From: Hymenobacter duratus
GTDB taxonomy: Bacteria; Bacteroidota; Bacteroidia; Cytophagales; Hymenobacteraceae
Assembly (NCBI RefSeq): GCF_014698995.1
Contig: NZ_JACWZZ010000003.1
Span: forward strand, 310,001 to 374,000
Reading direction: 5' to 3'
DNA length: 64,000 nt
Shown piece after piece: positions 18,560-26,664 of this stretch. How positions within the stretch are numbered: the first letter of the stretch is position 1; the number at the start of each line of letters is the position of its first letter. The notes under the pieces are model-generated. The model made no database searches, had not been told where the DNA came from, and saw nothing but the letters and a program-made list of their open reading frames with translations. A program made the position numbers and the translations under genes.

Positions 18560-19660
18560 CTACTTGATGCCGTAGCCCAACGAAACGATGATGTTGTTAG
18601 TTTGGCTGCGTCCGCCCAGCTTTTCAATAGCCAGCTGCGAAAGCGCCACATCCAGGCGCAGGCCGCTCAAGGCCACACCTACCCCTAGGCTAGGCTGCAC
18701 TTTCCACTCATCGGAGCCGGTAAAGGCTTTCACCTGCTGGATGTTACTCACGCCACCGCGCAGAAACACTAGGTTCTTGTAGCCGATTTCCAGACCCGCC
18801 CGCGGATCAATACTCACGGCTTTGCTCGATATCAGCGTATTGCGCTGGCCATCGGTGGTCATTTCCAGGTCTACGGCGGCTAGGGCCGTAAACTCGCCGG
18901 GCAGCTGAATCAGGCGGCCTACGCCCAGCACAAACCGGGGCAGCGTTATTTCGGTGCTGTTGGCCGGAATGTCGGTAGAGTCGCCGGCTACGGGGCGTAG
19001 CCGCTCGGAGTTGATGGACCAGGCATTCACGGTGGTGGTAATGTCGCGGGCCATGAGGCCAAGGCGCCAGTTGCCTTTGTCGTACTGCATGCCGGCATCA
19101 ATACCGAAGCCCCAGGCGTTGGCAAACTCACCGATGTTGCGGTAGATAACCTTCGCGTTGGCGCCCACTTTCAGTCCCTCGATGTTGCCGATGCGGCGGG
19201 CATACGAGAGCATCACAGCATAGTCAGCCACGGAGAAGTACCGGATTCGGTCGTACTGGATGTAGCCGTACTCATTAATCAGGTCGCGGGTATCGGCAAT
19301 ATCATCGACGCCGAGGCGCACGGCGCTGATACCGATGGCGCTCTGGTCATCGAGCGGCATAGAGAAGGCCGCATAGTCGTTCTTGACGATGCCCGAAAAT
19401 AGCTCGGAGTGCATCAGCACGGCATCATACTTGGTTTTCTGGCTGAGCAGGCCGGCCGGGTTCCAATAGCCGGCCGTAGCGTCCTGCGCCAGACTCACCT
19501 GCGTTTTGCCCATGCCCAGGGCCCGTCCCCCGACACCGATGTTGAGAAATTCGTTGCTGTACTTGGGCGTGGAATCCTGCGCGGAGGCCACCTGAGGTGC
19601 CAGGGTCAGCGCGCCACTCACACCGAGCAGCAAGGGAGCAATACGGAAAACGTGCGACAT
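18560..19660 (-). CDS. PorV/PorQ family outer-membrane protein
   Basis: A 366-aa outer-membrane beta-barrel with signal peptide (about 1-27, ending ASAQ). The mature N-terminus has FLNIGVGGRALGMGKTQVSL followed by DATAGYWNPAGL, the family signature shared with FadL-like barrels. Alternating beta strands follow to the terminal Gly-Tyr-Gly (IIVSLGYGIK). PorV shuttles cargo from the T9SS pore to the PorU sortase. Co-directional placement just before the long sortase supports a working pair. Whether it is canonical PorV or a paralogue serving a PorU2-type sortase cannot be told by eye. Confidence 0.85.
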   Translation of the reverse strand: MSHVFRIAPLLLGVSGALTLAPQVASAQDSTPKYSNEFLNIGVGGRALGMGKTQVSLAQDATAGYWNPAGLLSQKTKYDAVLMHSELFSGIVKNDYAAFSMPLDDQSAIGISAVRLGVDDIADTRDLINEYGYIQYDRIRYFSVADYAVMLSYARRIGNIEGLKVGANAKVIYRNIGEFANAWGFGIDAGMQYDKGNWRLGLMARDITTTVNAWSINSERLRPVAGDSTDIPANSTEITLPRFVLGVGRLIQLPGEFTALAAVDLEMTTDGQRNTLISSKAVSIDPRAGLEIGYKNLVFLRGGVSNIQQVKAFTGSDEWKVQPSLGVGVALSGLRLDVALSQLAIEKLGGRSQTNNIIVSLGYGIK

Positions 19661-20008
19661 AGAAAATGAGCTAAAAACGGGTAATCCGCTTCACAACGCA
19701 AGGTACTAACTAATAGTGCGTCGCGCGCGCGAAGCCTGCACAAACCGCACCACGTGGCGGCCTGCAGGATGGTTTCCGAAATTTTTCCGGAGCAAAGAGG
19801 GCCGGTTGTCCTCGGTTCCGGAGCTACGGAATTGCCCCTCCGCCAGATTTGCACCGGCGTTGTATCGGAGTTTTTTGGCTCTTCGGGTCCGCCGGACATG
19901 CAGCAGCCGCTAAACCGCAGGGCCGCTTAAACAAGCAAATAACTATCAATCAAACATATACCAACAAAACCAAATCAAAATATCATTTTCTCAAAATATT
20001 TTTCACCC
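19661..20008. other. Divergent intergenic region
   Basis: AT-rich stretch between the PorV-like gene (minus) and padR (plus), with poly-A/T tracts from about 19930 to 20005. No gene is supported. The padR promoter and operator signals lie just downstream. Confidence 0.5.
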
Positions 20009-20033
20009 AGTACCTTGCGTTGCATAGTACCTT
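20009..20033 (+). promoter_or_regulatory. Putative PadR operator (direct repeat)
   Basis: AGTACCTT is repeated after a 9-bp spacer (20009-20016 and 20026-20033), directly over the promoter of padR. Autoregulation is usual for this regulator family, so this is the natural operator candidate. Confidence 0.45.
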
Positions 20034-20037
20034 TTGC

Positions 20038-20045
20038 TACCTTTG
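20038..20045 (+). promoter_or_regulatory. -7 box of padR
   Basis: TACCTTTG matches TAnnTTTG. A TTG at 20014-20016 lies about 21 bp upstream, a normal -33 spacing, and the ATG is 33 bp downstream. The operator repeat overlaps the -33 region. Confidence 0.6.
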
Positions 20046-20077
20046 ACTTATTCTTCACCGACTACCGCCTCAAGCCC

Positions 20078-20443
20078 ATGAAAGTTGAGAACACCCAAGT
20101 GCAGATGCGGAAAGGCATCCTGGAGTTCTGCATTCTGGAAATCATCGCCCGCGGCGAGGTTTACGCGTCGGACATGCTCGAAGAGCTCACCCAAGCCCGC
20201 ATGATTGTGGTGGAGGGTACGCTCTACCCGCTGCTGACGCGCCTCAAGAACGCCGGCCTCCTGGATTATACCTGGAAGGAATCCATGAGTGGCCCGCCCC
20301 GCAAGTACTACACCCTCACCGAAGCCGGCACGGAGTTTCTCCAGCAGCTGCGCCTGACGTGGGAGGAAGTCGAGGATTCCATTCGCATTATCCGGACCAA
20401 GCCTTCCGCCAGCGGGAGCCCCGAACTGCCGGTCGTACTGTAA
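20078..20443 (+). CDS. PadR family transcriptional regulator
   Basis: A 121-aa winged-helix repressor. MRKGILEFCILEIIARGEVY and EGTLYPLLTRLKNAGLLDY are the PadR helix-turn-helix and recognition region, and GPPRKYYTLTEAG is the wing. The short C-terminal helix (LRLTWEEVEDSIRII) is the dimerisation arm of the small PadR subfamily. The gene starts 33 bp after a TACCTTTG box; the in-frame ATG at 20015 would sit upstream of the promoter and is rejected. It is followed after 49 bp by the PspC/GIN gene, a common Bacteroidota pairing, and probably controls it. Confidence 0.93.
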   Translation: MKVENTQVQMRKGILEFCILEIIARGEVYASDMLEELTQARMIVVEGTLYPLLTRLKNAGLLDYTWKESMSGPPRKYYTLTEAGTEFLQQLRLTWEEVEDSIRIIRTKPSASGSPELPVVL

Positions 20444-20492
20444 CGACCAGCTCCCTCTCCCGATTTTTTTCCGACTAGTTGCAGCAACTGAG

Positions 20493-23060
20493 ATGAAAAA
20501 GAATATCAGCATCAACCTCCAAGGCATCATCTTCCACATCGAAGAAGATGGCTATGAAGTACTGAGCCGCTACCTGGCGGAAGTAAAAGCCCACTTCAGC
20601 GGCTACCGCGGCCACGACGAAATTGTGTCCGACATTGAAGGCCGCATTGCCGAAATCTTCGCCGCCCGCCTCTCCGACATGAAGCAGGTGGTGTCGCTGG
20701 AGGACGTGCAGGCCATGGTGGCCAAAATGGGCCGCGTCAGCGACTTCCAGAGCGCCGACGATGCCGAGGACGATGACGAGCTACTGGCCGACGCCGTAGC
20801 CAGCGGCACCGCCCAGGGCACCTACGCCGGCAGCAGCCGCGCCTACAGCAGCACCAACCCCGGCGCCGGCGCAGCAGCCACTCCGGAGGAGCCCCGCCAG
20901 CTGTTCCGCGACATGAGCCACCGCAAAATTGCGGGTGTGTGCGCCGGTCTGGCGCAATACTTCCGCATCAGTGCGGTGTGGGTGCGGCTGATTGCGCTGG
21001 CCTCGCTGCTCTCGCCGGTCATCGGCGACTTCATCGGCTTCCTGCCAGGCGTGGTTATCGTGTCGTATGTTGTCCTGTGGATTGTGCTGCCCAAGCGCTA
21101 CGACTCGCCTGAGCCCACCGACGGCACCGAGAAGCAGTTGTTTCGCGACACGGATACCGGCAAAATCGGTGGGGTATCGGCCGGTTTGGCCGCCTATCTG
21201 GGCACCGACGTTTCGCTGGTACGGATTCTGTTTCTGATCGGAATGTTCGTTGGCTTCGGCCTGATTCTCTACATCATTCTGTGGATTGCGGTGCCGGAAG
21301 CCAAAACCGTGGCCGACCGGATGCGGATGCGCGGCGATGCCCTGACGTTGTCGGGCATTGCCAGCAACGCCCGCGACTATGACGACACTACTGCCGGCAA
21401 CCGCCGGCCGCTGGGCACTTTTTTCGAGGACCTGGCCAAGGCGCTCAACCCGCTGCTGAGCTTTGTGGGCACTGCCATCCGCATTTTTGCCGGCGTGATG
21501 CTGTCGGTCATCGGGTTTAGCCTGCTGGTGGGCTTTACCATCACGCTGGGCGCGGTGCTGGGCCTCATTCCGGAGTCCCAAAACCCGACCTTCGGCGACG
21601 CTAGCTTCCTGAAGCTGCTGGAGGAGCAGCCCACCTGGGCCTGGATGGCCGGCTACGCCGCCACCGCTATTCCATCCTTGGCGCTGCTGCTGATTGGAGT
21701 AGGGTTGCTGCTGCGCCGGGCTCTTATCAGCCGCATGGTAGGCTGGTCGATGTTTGGCCTGTGGCTGCTGAGCATTATTGGTGTAACGGTGGCAGCAGCT
21801 CGCCAGAGCCGCGAGTTCCAATACAGCGCCGATGTAGAGCAGACGGCCCGCTACGCTGGCCTCACGGCCCCGGTGCTGCGCCTGGAAACCCGCCGCGTCG
21901 AGCGTGACTGGGATCAGCACGTTGATGTGCGGCTGGCTGCCGCTGACAGTGGCCAGGTAGTGGAAGTGCTCCAGCTGATTTCGGCCAAGGGCGCTTCTGA
22001 AGCCGAAGCCAGCCGCACTGCCGCTACGTCGGTGGCCTACACAGTTCGTACCCGCGGCGACTCCACCCTGATTCTGGACGACCACTTCTCGTATCAGCCC
22101 AACGCCCGCTTCCGCGACCAGGACGTAGAGCTGACCCTGCGTTTGCCCCGCGACCGGACTTTCCGCCTGAGCGAAGCCACCGCCAACTGGCTCGGTGACG
22201 ACAACTTTGTTGGCGACACAACGCCCGACGAACCCGAAAACTACACTTACCGCCTGCGCGGCAACAAGCTGGAATGCATCGGCTGCCCCCCTGCCGATGA
22301 GCAGGACACCGATGAAGACAGCGCGGATTACGAGGACGGCAACGAGGACAGCGGCGTAAACATCAACCTCAACTTCGGCAAGGTTCAGTCCTTCGACACG
22401 GATGAAAATGCCTACGGTTCCGGCCGGCAGCGCTTCACGGAATCAGACTTCGACCAGGTCAACATCGTGGGGCCCTACCGCGTGGTGCTGCGCCAGGGCA
22501 ATGATTTTGAAGTGAGAGCGGCCGGCAACGGTCGGGCCCTGCGCGACCTGAAAGTAGACCGCGAAGGCAATGAGCTGCTGATCCGCCCCCGAAACCGCAA
22601 CCTGTTCGACTCACGCCGTGGCAGCAACGAAAAGGTGCTCATCACCATCACCATGCCCGAGTTGAACATGCTGAAACTGGTGGGTGGCAGCCGGGCCGAC
22701 GTGAGTGGCTTCAACTCCGGCGACCTGCAGGTGCAGCAGGCCGGGGGCAGCCAGCTTCGCCTCGATGCCAGCCTCAACGACCTGGACCTGGACCTAGCGG
22801 CCGGGTGCCGCGCAGCCCTGCAGGGCAGCGCCGACAAGCTGAGTATTGACGGAGCCGCCGGCTGCGAGGTTGCCGCCGCCGACTTCACGGCCCGCCACGC
22901 CGACGTGGACTTGGTAGGCGGCAGCAAAGCCCGCCTGCACGTGACCGAGTCGCTCAACGCCGCCGCGGTGGGTGCCAGCGTGGTGGAATACAGCGGAAAC
23001 CCCGGCAACGTTGACAAGGACGCCGTGGGAGCCTCCAGCATCCGCTCTATCCGCGACTAG
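20493..23060 (+). CDS. PspC-domain membrane protein with C-terminal head-GIN (DUF2807) domain
   Basis: An 855-aa envelope-stress-type membrane protein. The N-terminal ~90 residues (MKKNISINLQGIIFHIEEDG) are the conserved lead domain of this family. Two PspC domains follow: RQLFRDMSHRKIAGVCAGLA at about 131 and KQLFRDTDTGKIGGVSAGLA at about 212, each with a TM segment. More TM helices lie at about 315-435, then an acidic linker with a CIGCPP pair. The last ~210 residues (from FTESDFDQVNIVGPYRVVL) form a DUF2807-type right-handed beta-helix with repeated GGS/GAS turns. It lies directly after padR in an apparent two-gene operon. The physiological signal is unknown. Confidence 0.9.
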   Translation: MKKNISINLQGIIFHIEEDGYEVLSRYLAEVKAHFSGYRGHDEIVSDIEGRIAEIFAARLSDMKQVVSLEDVQAMVAKMGRVSDFQSADDAEDDDELLADAVASGTAQGTYAGSSRAYSSTNPGAGAAATPEEPRQLFRDMSHRKIAGVCAGLAQYFRISAVWVRLIALASLLSPVIGDFIGFLPGVVIVSYVVLWIVLPKRYDSPEPTDGTEKQLFRDTDTGKIGGVSAGLAAYLGTDVSLVRILFLIGMFVGFGLILYIILWIAVPEAKTVADRMRMRGDALTLSGIASNARDYDDTTAGNRRPLGTFFEDLAKALNPLLSFVGTAIRIFAGVMLSVIGFSLLVGFTITLGAVLGLIPESQNPTFGDASFLKLLEEQPTWAWMAGYAATAIPSLALLLIGVGLLLRRALISRMVGWSMFGLWLLSIIGVTVAAARQSREFQYSADVEQTARYAGLTAPVLRLETRRVERDWDQHVDVRLAAADSGQVVEVLQLISAKGASEAEASRTAATSVAYTVRTRGDSTLILDDHFSYQPNARFRDQDVELTLRLPRDRTFRLSEATANWLGDDNFVGDTTPDEPENYTYRLRGNKLECIGCPPADEQDTDEDSADYEDGNEDSGVNINLNFGKVQSFDTDENAYGSGRQRFTESDFDQVNIVGPYRVVLRQGNDFEVRAAGNGRALRDLKVDREGNELLIRPRNRNLFDSRRGSNEKVLITITMPELNMLKLVGGSRADVSGFNSGDLQVQQAGGSQLRLDASLNDLDLDLAAGCRAALQGSADKLSIDGAAGCEVAAADFTARHADVDLVGGSKARLHVTESLNAAAVGASVVEYSGNPGNVDKDAVGASSIRSIRD

Positions 23061-23218
23061 CCGCAGCTTCTGCCGGTAATGTTTGCCTGCAAGCCAGCAT
23101 CTTATCCGCTTAATCTGTATATTTCCTATTCTTCAGGCAACGCTGTTACCCGAATTGCCATCTGTGCTATAGAGAAACCAACAATATGGCCTTTTTCTGG
23201 TGAGTGAGAGGCCAACCC
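23061..23218. other. Intergenic region before convergent hairpins
   Basis: Nothing recognisable. It precedes the terminator and the long GC-rich hairpin that fill the rest of the gap up to the cca gene. Confidence 0.4.
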
Positions 23219-23276
23219 GAAGAAGCCCTCTTATCTACTGTGCTGCAACCAGTAGATAAGAGGCTTCTTCATTTTT
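23219..23276 (+). terminator. Long-stem terminator
   Basis: About 21 bp of stem (GAAGAAGCC then TCTTATCTACTG, one bulged C, against CAGTAGATAAGAGGCTTCTTC), followed by ATTTTT. It ends the PadR/PspC unit. Confidence 0.85.
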
Positions 23277-23343
23277 AGCTGAATCCAAAGCAAAGCAACC
23301 ATCGTGGCGCTGCTTCTGGAGTGGCGCGCACCGCTTATGTTTA

Positions 23344-23410
23344 ACCGGTCCGCCCCGGGCGTCAGCCTCAATCGTACAACCGATTGTGCTGGCGCCCGGG
23401 GCGGACCGGT
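23344..23410. repeat. 67-nt near-perfect GC-rich hairpin
   Basis: ACCGGTCCGCCCCGGGCG begins a 23-nt arm that pairs with the other arm (22 of 23 matches, the exception being a G-U). The loop contains CAATCG/CGATTG, which pairs too. It has no T run and lies between convergent genes, about 50 bp from the end of cca. Confidence 0.85.
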
Positions 23411-23458
23411 ATGCTGTAGTAGTGTGGCTGCCGCTTTCGGCGGCCACTCCACCTTCTG

Positions 23459-24880
23459 TCAGGGCTTGCCGGCCACTTCCAGGCCTTTGTGCTGCCCCAG
23501 CGCCAGCAGCAGCGCAAACGCCTCATCGTACTCGTTGCGGATGCGGCCTTCCAGAATGGCGTCCAGCAGCGCTTCTTTCAGCTGCCCTACCTCGCGGCTG
23601 GGCTTCAGGCCGAAGGTTTCCATGATGATTTCGCCGGTGATGACCGGCTTGAAGTTGCGCAGGTGGTCCTTCTCTTCCACTTCCTTCAGCTTCTGCTCCA
23701 CCACGTCGAAATTGCGTAGGTAGCGGCTCTTCCGGTGGTAGTCCTTGCTGGTGATATCGGCGCGGCAGAGCAGCATGAGGCGGTCGATGTCGTCGCCGGC
23801 CTCGAACAGCAGCCGGCGCACCGCCGAGTCCGTCACGATTTCCTTGGACAGCACAATGGGCCGCAGGTGCAGGCGCACCAGCTTCTGCACCTGGCGCATT
23901 TCCTCGCCCAGCGGCAGTTTAAGGTCGGTGAAGATGCCGGGCACCCAGCGCGCGCCCTTGTCTTCGTGGCCGTGAAACGTCCAGCCCACCCGCTTGTCGT
24001 AGCGCTTGGTGGCGGGCTTTGCAATGTCGTGCAGGATGGCCGCCCAGCGCAGCCACAGGTCGCCGCCGGCCGCCACCACGTTGTCGAGCACCTGCAGCGT
24101 GTGGTAGAAGTTGTCTTTGTGCGCGTGCTGGCCCACCTTCTCCACGCCCTGTAACAGGGCCATCTTCGGGAAGATGAGCTGTAGCAGCCCACTGCTGAAC
24201 AGCAGCTTGAAACCGTAGCTTGGCTTCGGGGCCATGATAATCTTGTTCAGCTCGGTCGTAATCCGCTCCTGCGACACGATTTTGATGCGCTCCTTGTTCC
24301 GGGCCAGCGCGTCAAAGGTGTCGGGGTCGATATCGAAATCCAGCTGGGTGGCAAACCGAATGGCGCGCAGCATGCGCAGCGGATCGTCGGAGAAGGTAAT
24401 ATCGGGGTCGAGCGGCGTCCGGATGAGCTTGCGCTGCAGGTCGCCCATGCCGTCGTAGCGGTCCACGAGCGTACCGAAATCCTCCGGATTCAGGCTTAGG
24501 CCCAGGGCGTTGATGGTGAAGTCGCGACGCGCCAGATCCTCTTCCAGGGTGCCGGCCTCTACTTCGGGCTTGCGGCTTTCGGCGCGGTAGCTTTCCTTGC
24601 GGGCTCCCACAAACTCCACCTCTACTTCGGGTGTCGGCAGCATGGCCGTCCCGAAATTCTTGAACACCGTTACGCGCGGCCGGCCGGGCAGCTTGCGCCC
24701 CACTGCCTGGGCCAGTTGGATTCCGTCGCCGACGCATACCACGTCCACGTCCTTGCTCTCCCGAGCCAGCGCCAAATCCCGCACGTAGCCCCCGATGACA
24801 TAAGCCGGAAAGCCCAATTCGCCGGCGGCAGCGGCAATCGTGCGGAACAACGGAAGATCTGGCAGCTGTGGAGTAGTCAT
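23459..24880 (-). CDS. cca: CCA tRNA nucleotidyltransferase / poly(A) polymerase family with HD domain
   Basis: Adds or repairs the 3' CCA end of tRNAs. The 473-aa class II nucleotidyltransferase has the head motif YVIGGYVRDLALARESKDVD with the DVD metal pair, RRDFTINALG, and the RMLRAIRFATQLDFDID arginine helix. The C-terminal part carries an HD domain (ILHDIAKPATKR), as in the long bacterial CCA/HD enzymes. A poly(A) polymerase activity cannot be excluded by eye. ATG 24880 is chosen over 24979 from the conserved N-terminus; a TACCTTTG box lies at 24899-24906. Confidence 0.92.
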   Translation of the reverse strand: MTTPQLPDLPLFRTIAAAAGELGFPAYVIGGYVRDLALARESKDVDVVCVGDGIQLAQAVGRKLPGRPRVTVFKNFGTAMLPTPEVEVEFVGARKESYRAESRKPEVEAGTLEEDLARRDFTINALGLSLNPEDFGTLVDRYDGMGDLQRKLIRTPLDPDITFSDDPLRMLRAIRFATQLDFDIDPDTFDALARNKERIKIVSQERITTELNKIIMAPKPSYGFKLLFSSGLLQLIFPKMALLQGVEKVGQHAHKDNFYHTLQVLDNVVAAGGDLWLRWAAILHDIAKPATKRYDKRVGWTFHGHEDKGARWVPGIFTDLKLPLGEEMRQVQKLVRLHLRPIVLSKEIVTDSAVRRLLFEAGDDIDRLMLLCRADITSKDYHRKSRYLRNFDVVEQKLKEVEEKDHLRNFKPVITGEIIMETFGLKPSREVGQLKEALLDAILEGRIRNEYDEAFALLLALGQHKGLEVAGKP

Positions 24881-24898
24881 GCAAAACGGGTTAGGGCA

Positions 24899-24906
24899 CA
24901 AAGGTA
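24899..24906 (-). promoter_or_regulatory. Putative -7 box of cca
   Basis: Minus-strand TACCTTTG, 18 bp before the chosen start. No clear -33 TTG is seen. Confidence 0.35.
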
Positions 24907-24974
24907 CGCCACTCGTGTTATTGCCGCCTATGCTTTGCTGCCGCATCAGCGGTACGCGGCTGACCCCGTAAAAC

Positions 24975-25018
24975 GGCAAAAGCCCCTTCCGAGCCAGGTT
25001 CGAAAGGGGCTTTTTGCC
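24975..25018 (-). terminator. Terminator of the small lipoprotein gene
   Basis: GGCAAAAGCCCCTT pairs with AAGGGGCTTTTTGCC (one bulge). It lies directly after the minus-strand lipoprotein gene, with a U-rich 3' arm. Confidence 0.8.
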
Positions 25019-25033
25019 AGAAGGCGCAGAAGA

Positions 25034-25315
25034 CTACTGCTTGGCAGGAACTTCCTCTACTACTTTGTTGGCTTCTTTGTTAACTACTACAGCCGTGTCG
25101 CCAGCCTCGGGAGCCATATCGGCTTTCACGTCAGCAGCAGCATTGTCGGTAGCGTTTTCTACGGCGTCGCCGGCGTTTTCGGTAGCGTTGGCAGCATCGG
25201 TAGCAGCGCTTTCGGCAGTAGCCTCAGCGTTTTCCTGCGTCTTTTCCGAGCAAGAAGCCAGAGCGAAAGGAGCGAAAGCAGCCAGAACGAGCAGGGATTT
25301 GAACGAGCGTTTCAT
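25034..25315 (-). CDS. Small Ala/Asn/Glu-rich lipoprotein
   Basis: A 93-aa predicted lipoprotein (MKRSFKSLLVLAAFAPFALASC, lipid Cys22). The mature part is low-complexity, rich in Ala, Glu, Asn and Asp (AEATAESAATDAANATENAG), probably one long acidic helix, ending VVEEVPAKQ. No family assigned. Its own terminator follows. ATG 25315 is chosen because the signal sequence starts there; the upstream ATG (25360) would add 15 residues ahead of it. Confidence 0.75.
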   Translation of the reverse strand: MKRSFKSLLVLAAFAPFALASCSEKTQENAEATAESAATDAANATENAGDAVENATDNAAADVKADMAPEAGDTAVVVNKEANKVVEEVPAKQ

Positions 25316-25444
25316 AGTAAGTTGGGTATGGAGTTTCTGATGAAAGAATTCCCGCTTCATACGCCTCAGCGCGAATGGTAACCCGGCACGTCAATGTTTT
25401 TTGCACTCCACTATGGCTCGGCCCCGGCAGCAGGCAACTGCCAG

Positions 25445-26026
25445 CTAGTCGCGCAGTACTTCCAGCGAGCCATCGGGCAGCACACGCACCACGCGGGAAG
25501 GCGTGGCCGGGGTGGTGTCGTCCTGGCGCCAGTGGGCCACATACTCGACTTTGCGCACCAGCTGCGGGTCTATTTCGGCGTAGATGCCCGGTGTGGGCTC
25601 CCCGCTCAGGTTAGCCGACGTGGATACCAGCCCATGCCCCAGCCGGCGCACTACTTTGCTGCAGAACTCATCGGTGAGGACCACCCGCAACCCGATGGTG
25701 CCATCGGGAGCCAGCAGATTCGGGGCCAGCAGCCGGCTGCCGGGCACTACATAGGTGGTGGGCCGGGCCTGGGTGGCCAGCAGCTCCGCCAGATTCGGTG
25801 GCACCACGGCAGCGTACCGGGCAAACATAACCTCATCCGCTACCAGCACAATGCAGGCTTTGTCGGCCGGACGGTTTTTGAGCTTATAGAGCTTCTCTAC
25901 CGCCGGCGGGGCCTCAGCGTCGCAGCCCAAGCCCCAAACCGTATCGGTTGGGTACAGAATTACCTGCTGCATCAATAGCGCATCCACGGTGGCATCTACC
26001 TCCTCACGGAAAAATTTGGTACTCAT
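25445..26026 (-). CDS. L-threonylcarbamoyladenylate synthase (Sua5/YciO/YrdC family)
   Basis: Makes threonylcarbamoyl-AMP for the t6A37 modification of ANN-decoding tRNAs. The 193-aa YrdC domain carries the KxR-type substrate motif (YKLKNRPADKACIVLV), PTDTVWGLGCDAEA, PTTYVVPGSR, IGLRVVLTD, and the STSANLSGEPTP loop near the C-terminus. There is no Sua5 C-terminal domain, so it is the short TsaC-like form. ATG 26026 is chosen from the family start. Other t6A genes are not in the window. Confidence 0.9.
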   Translation of the reverse strand: MSTKFFREEVDATVDALLMQQVILYPTDTVWGLGCDAEAPPAVEKLYKLKNRPADKACIVLVADEVMFARYAAVVPPNLAELLATQARPTTYVVPGSRLLAPNLLAPDGTIGLRVVLTDEFCSKVVRRLGHGLVSTSANLSGEPTPGIYAEIDPQLVRKVEYVAHWRQDDTTPATPSRVVRVLPDGSLEVLRD

Positions 26027-26103
26027 AAGCCAGACTTCTTGGGGGAACAAATGGAAAAGGTGGGTGCGCAGTGACTATACTACGTGCTTTGAGCGCCTCA
26101 AGC

Positions 26104-26511
26104 TCACGCCACAATGGACTGGCACAGCTCTACCAGCACGCCACCCGCCGACTTCGGATGCACGAAACACACCAGCTTGTTGTCGGCGCCGCGCTTGGGT
26201 TCTTCGTTCAGCAGCACAAATCCCTCGGCCCGCAGCCGCGCCATCTCGGCCCGAATATCGTCAACCTCAAACGCGACGTGATGAATACCTTCCGGCTTTT
26301 TCTCCAGATACCGCGTGATGGCACTGTCGGGCGAGGTGCCGGCCAACAGCTCTATCTTAGAGCCTCCCACTTGGAAAAACACCGTATCCACGGCTTCAGA
26401 GGCTACATGCTCGTGCTTGTAGGGCTCTTGCCCCAGCAGCTTTGTATATAAGGCAGTAGCCGCCGCCAGATCTTTAACGGCGAGGCCCAGGTGTTCAAGG
26501 TTAGTGAGCAT
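26104..26511 (-). CDS. mce: Methylmalonyl-CoA epimerase
   Basis: Interconverts (S)- and (R)-methylmalonyl-CoA in the propionate/succinate route. The 135-aa VOC-fold protein has LEHLGLAVKDLAAATALYTK at the N-terminus with the first metal His, FFQVGGSKIELLAGTSPDS, GIHHVAFEVDDI with the middle His, and FVHPKSAGGVLVELCQ ending in the metal Glu. Length matches the family. The upstream in-frame ATG is not conserved. It is divergent from iscS; the mutase genes are not in view. Confidence 0.92.
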   Translation of the reverse strand: MLTNLEHLGLAVKDLAAATALYTKLLGQEPYKHEHVASEAVDTVFFQVGGSKIELLAGTSPDSAITRYLEKKPEGIHHVAFEVDDIRAEMARLRAEGFVLLNEEPKRGADNKLVCFVHPKSAGGVLVELCQSIVA

Positions 26512-26565
26512 ACATTGGTCGAAAATGCGGACTGGCCCCATAGCGAGGCTTCTTTGTATTTGTTC

Positions 26566-26573
26566 TACTTTTG
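26566..26573 (+). promoter_or_regulatory. -7 box of iscS
   Basis: TACTTTTG matches TAnnTTTG, about 90 bp before the iscS ATG. A TTTG at 26553 is too close for a -33 element. No clear IscR-type palindrome was seen. Confidence 0.4.
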
Positions 26574-26664
26574 CAGTTGCAAATGTGGGAAGAAACTAAA
26601 ACCTGTTTATCGTTTTTTGTGTTCTACCTGCGAATGATTCTCCGCTGAAACCAGACCCCGAGCC

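Noticed and set aside
20781..22085. 434-codon open frame antisense to the PspC gene
   Set aside because: Composition is Gln/His/Arg-rich shadow sequence; the plus frame has clear PspC domains.
24971..25018. GGTTCGAA-type sequence as a tRNA T-arm
   Set aside because: It is the loop of a rho-independent terminator; no acceptor or anticodon arms fit.
26512..26664. IscR-type operator before iscS
   Set aside because: No palindrome resembling an IscR site was found; only a -7 box is supported.
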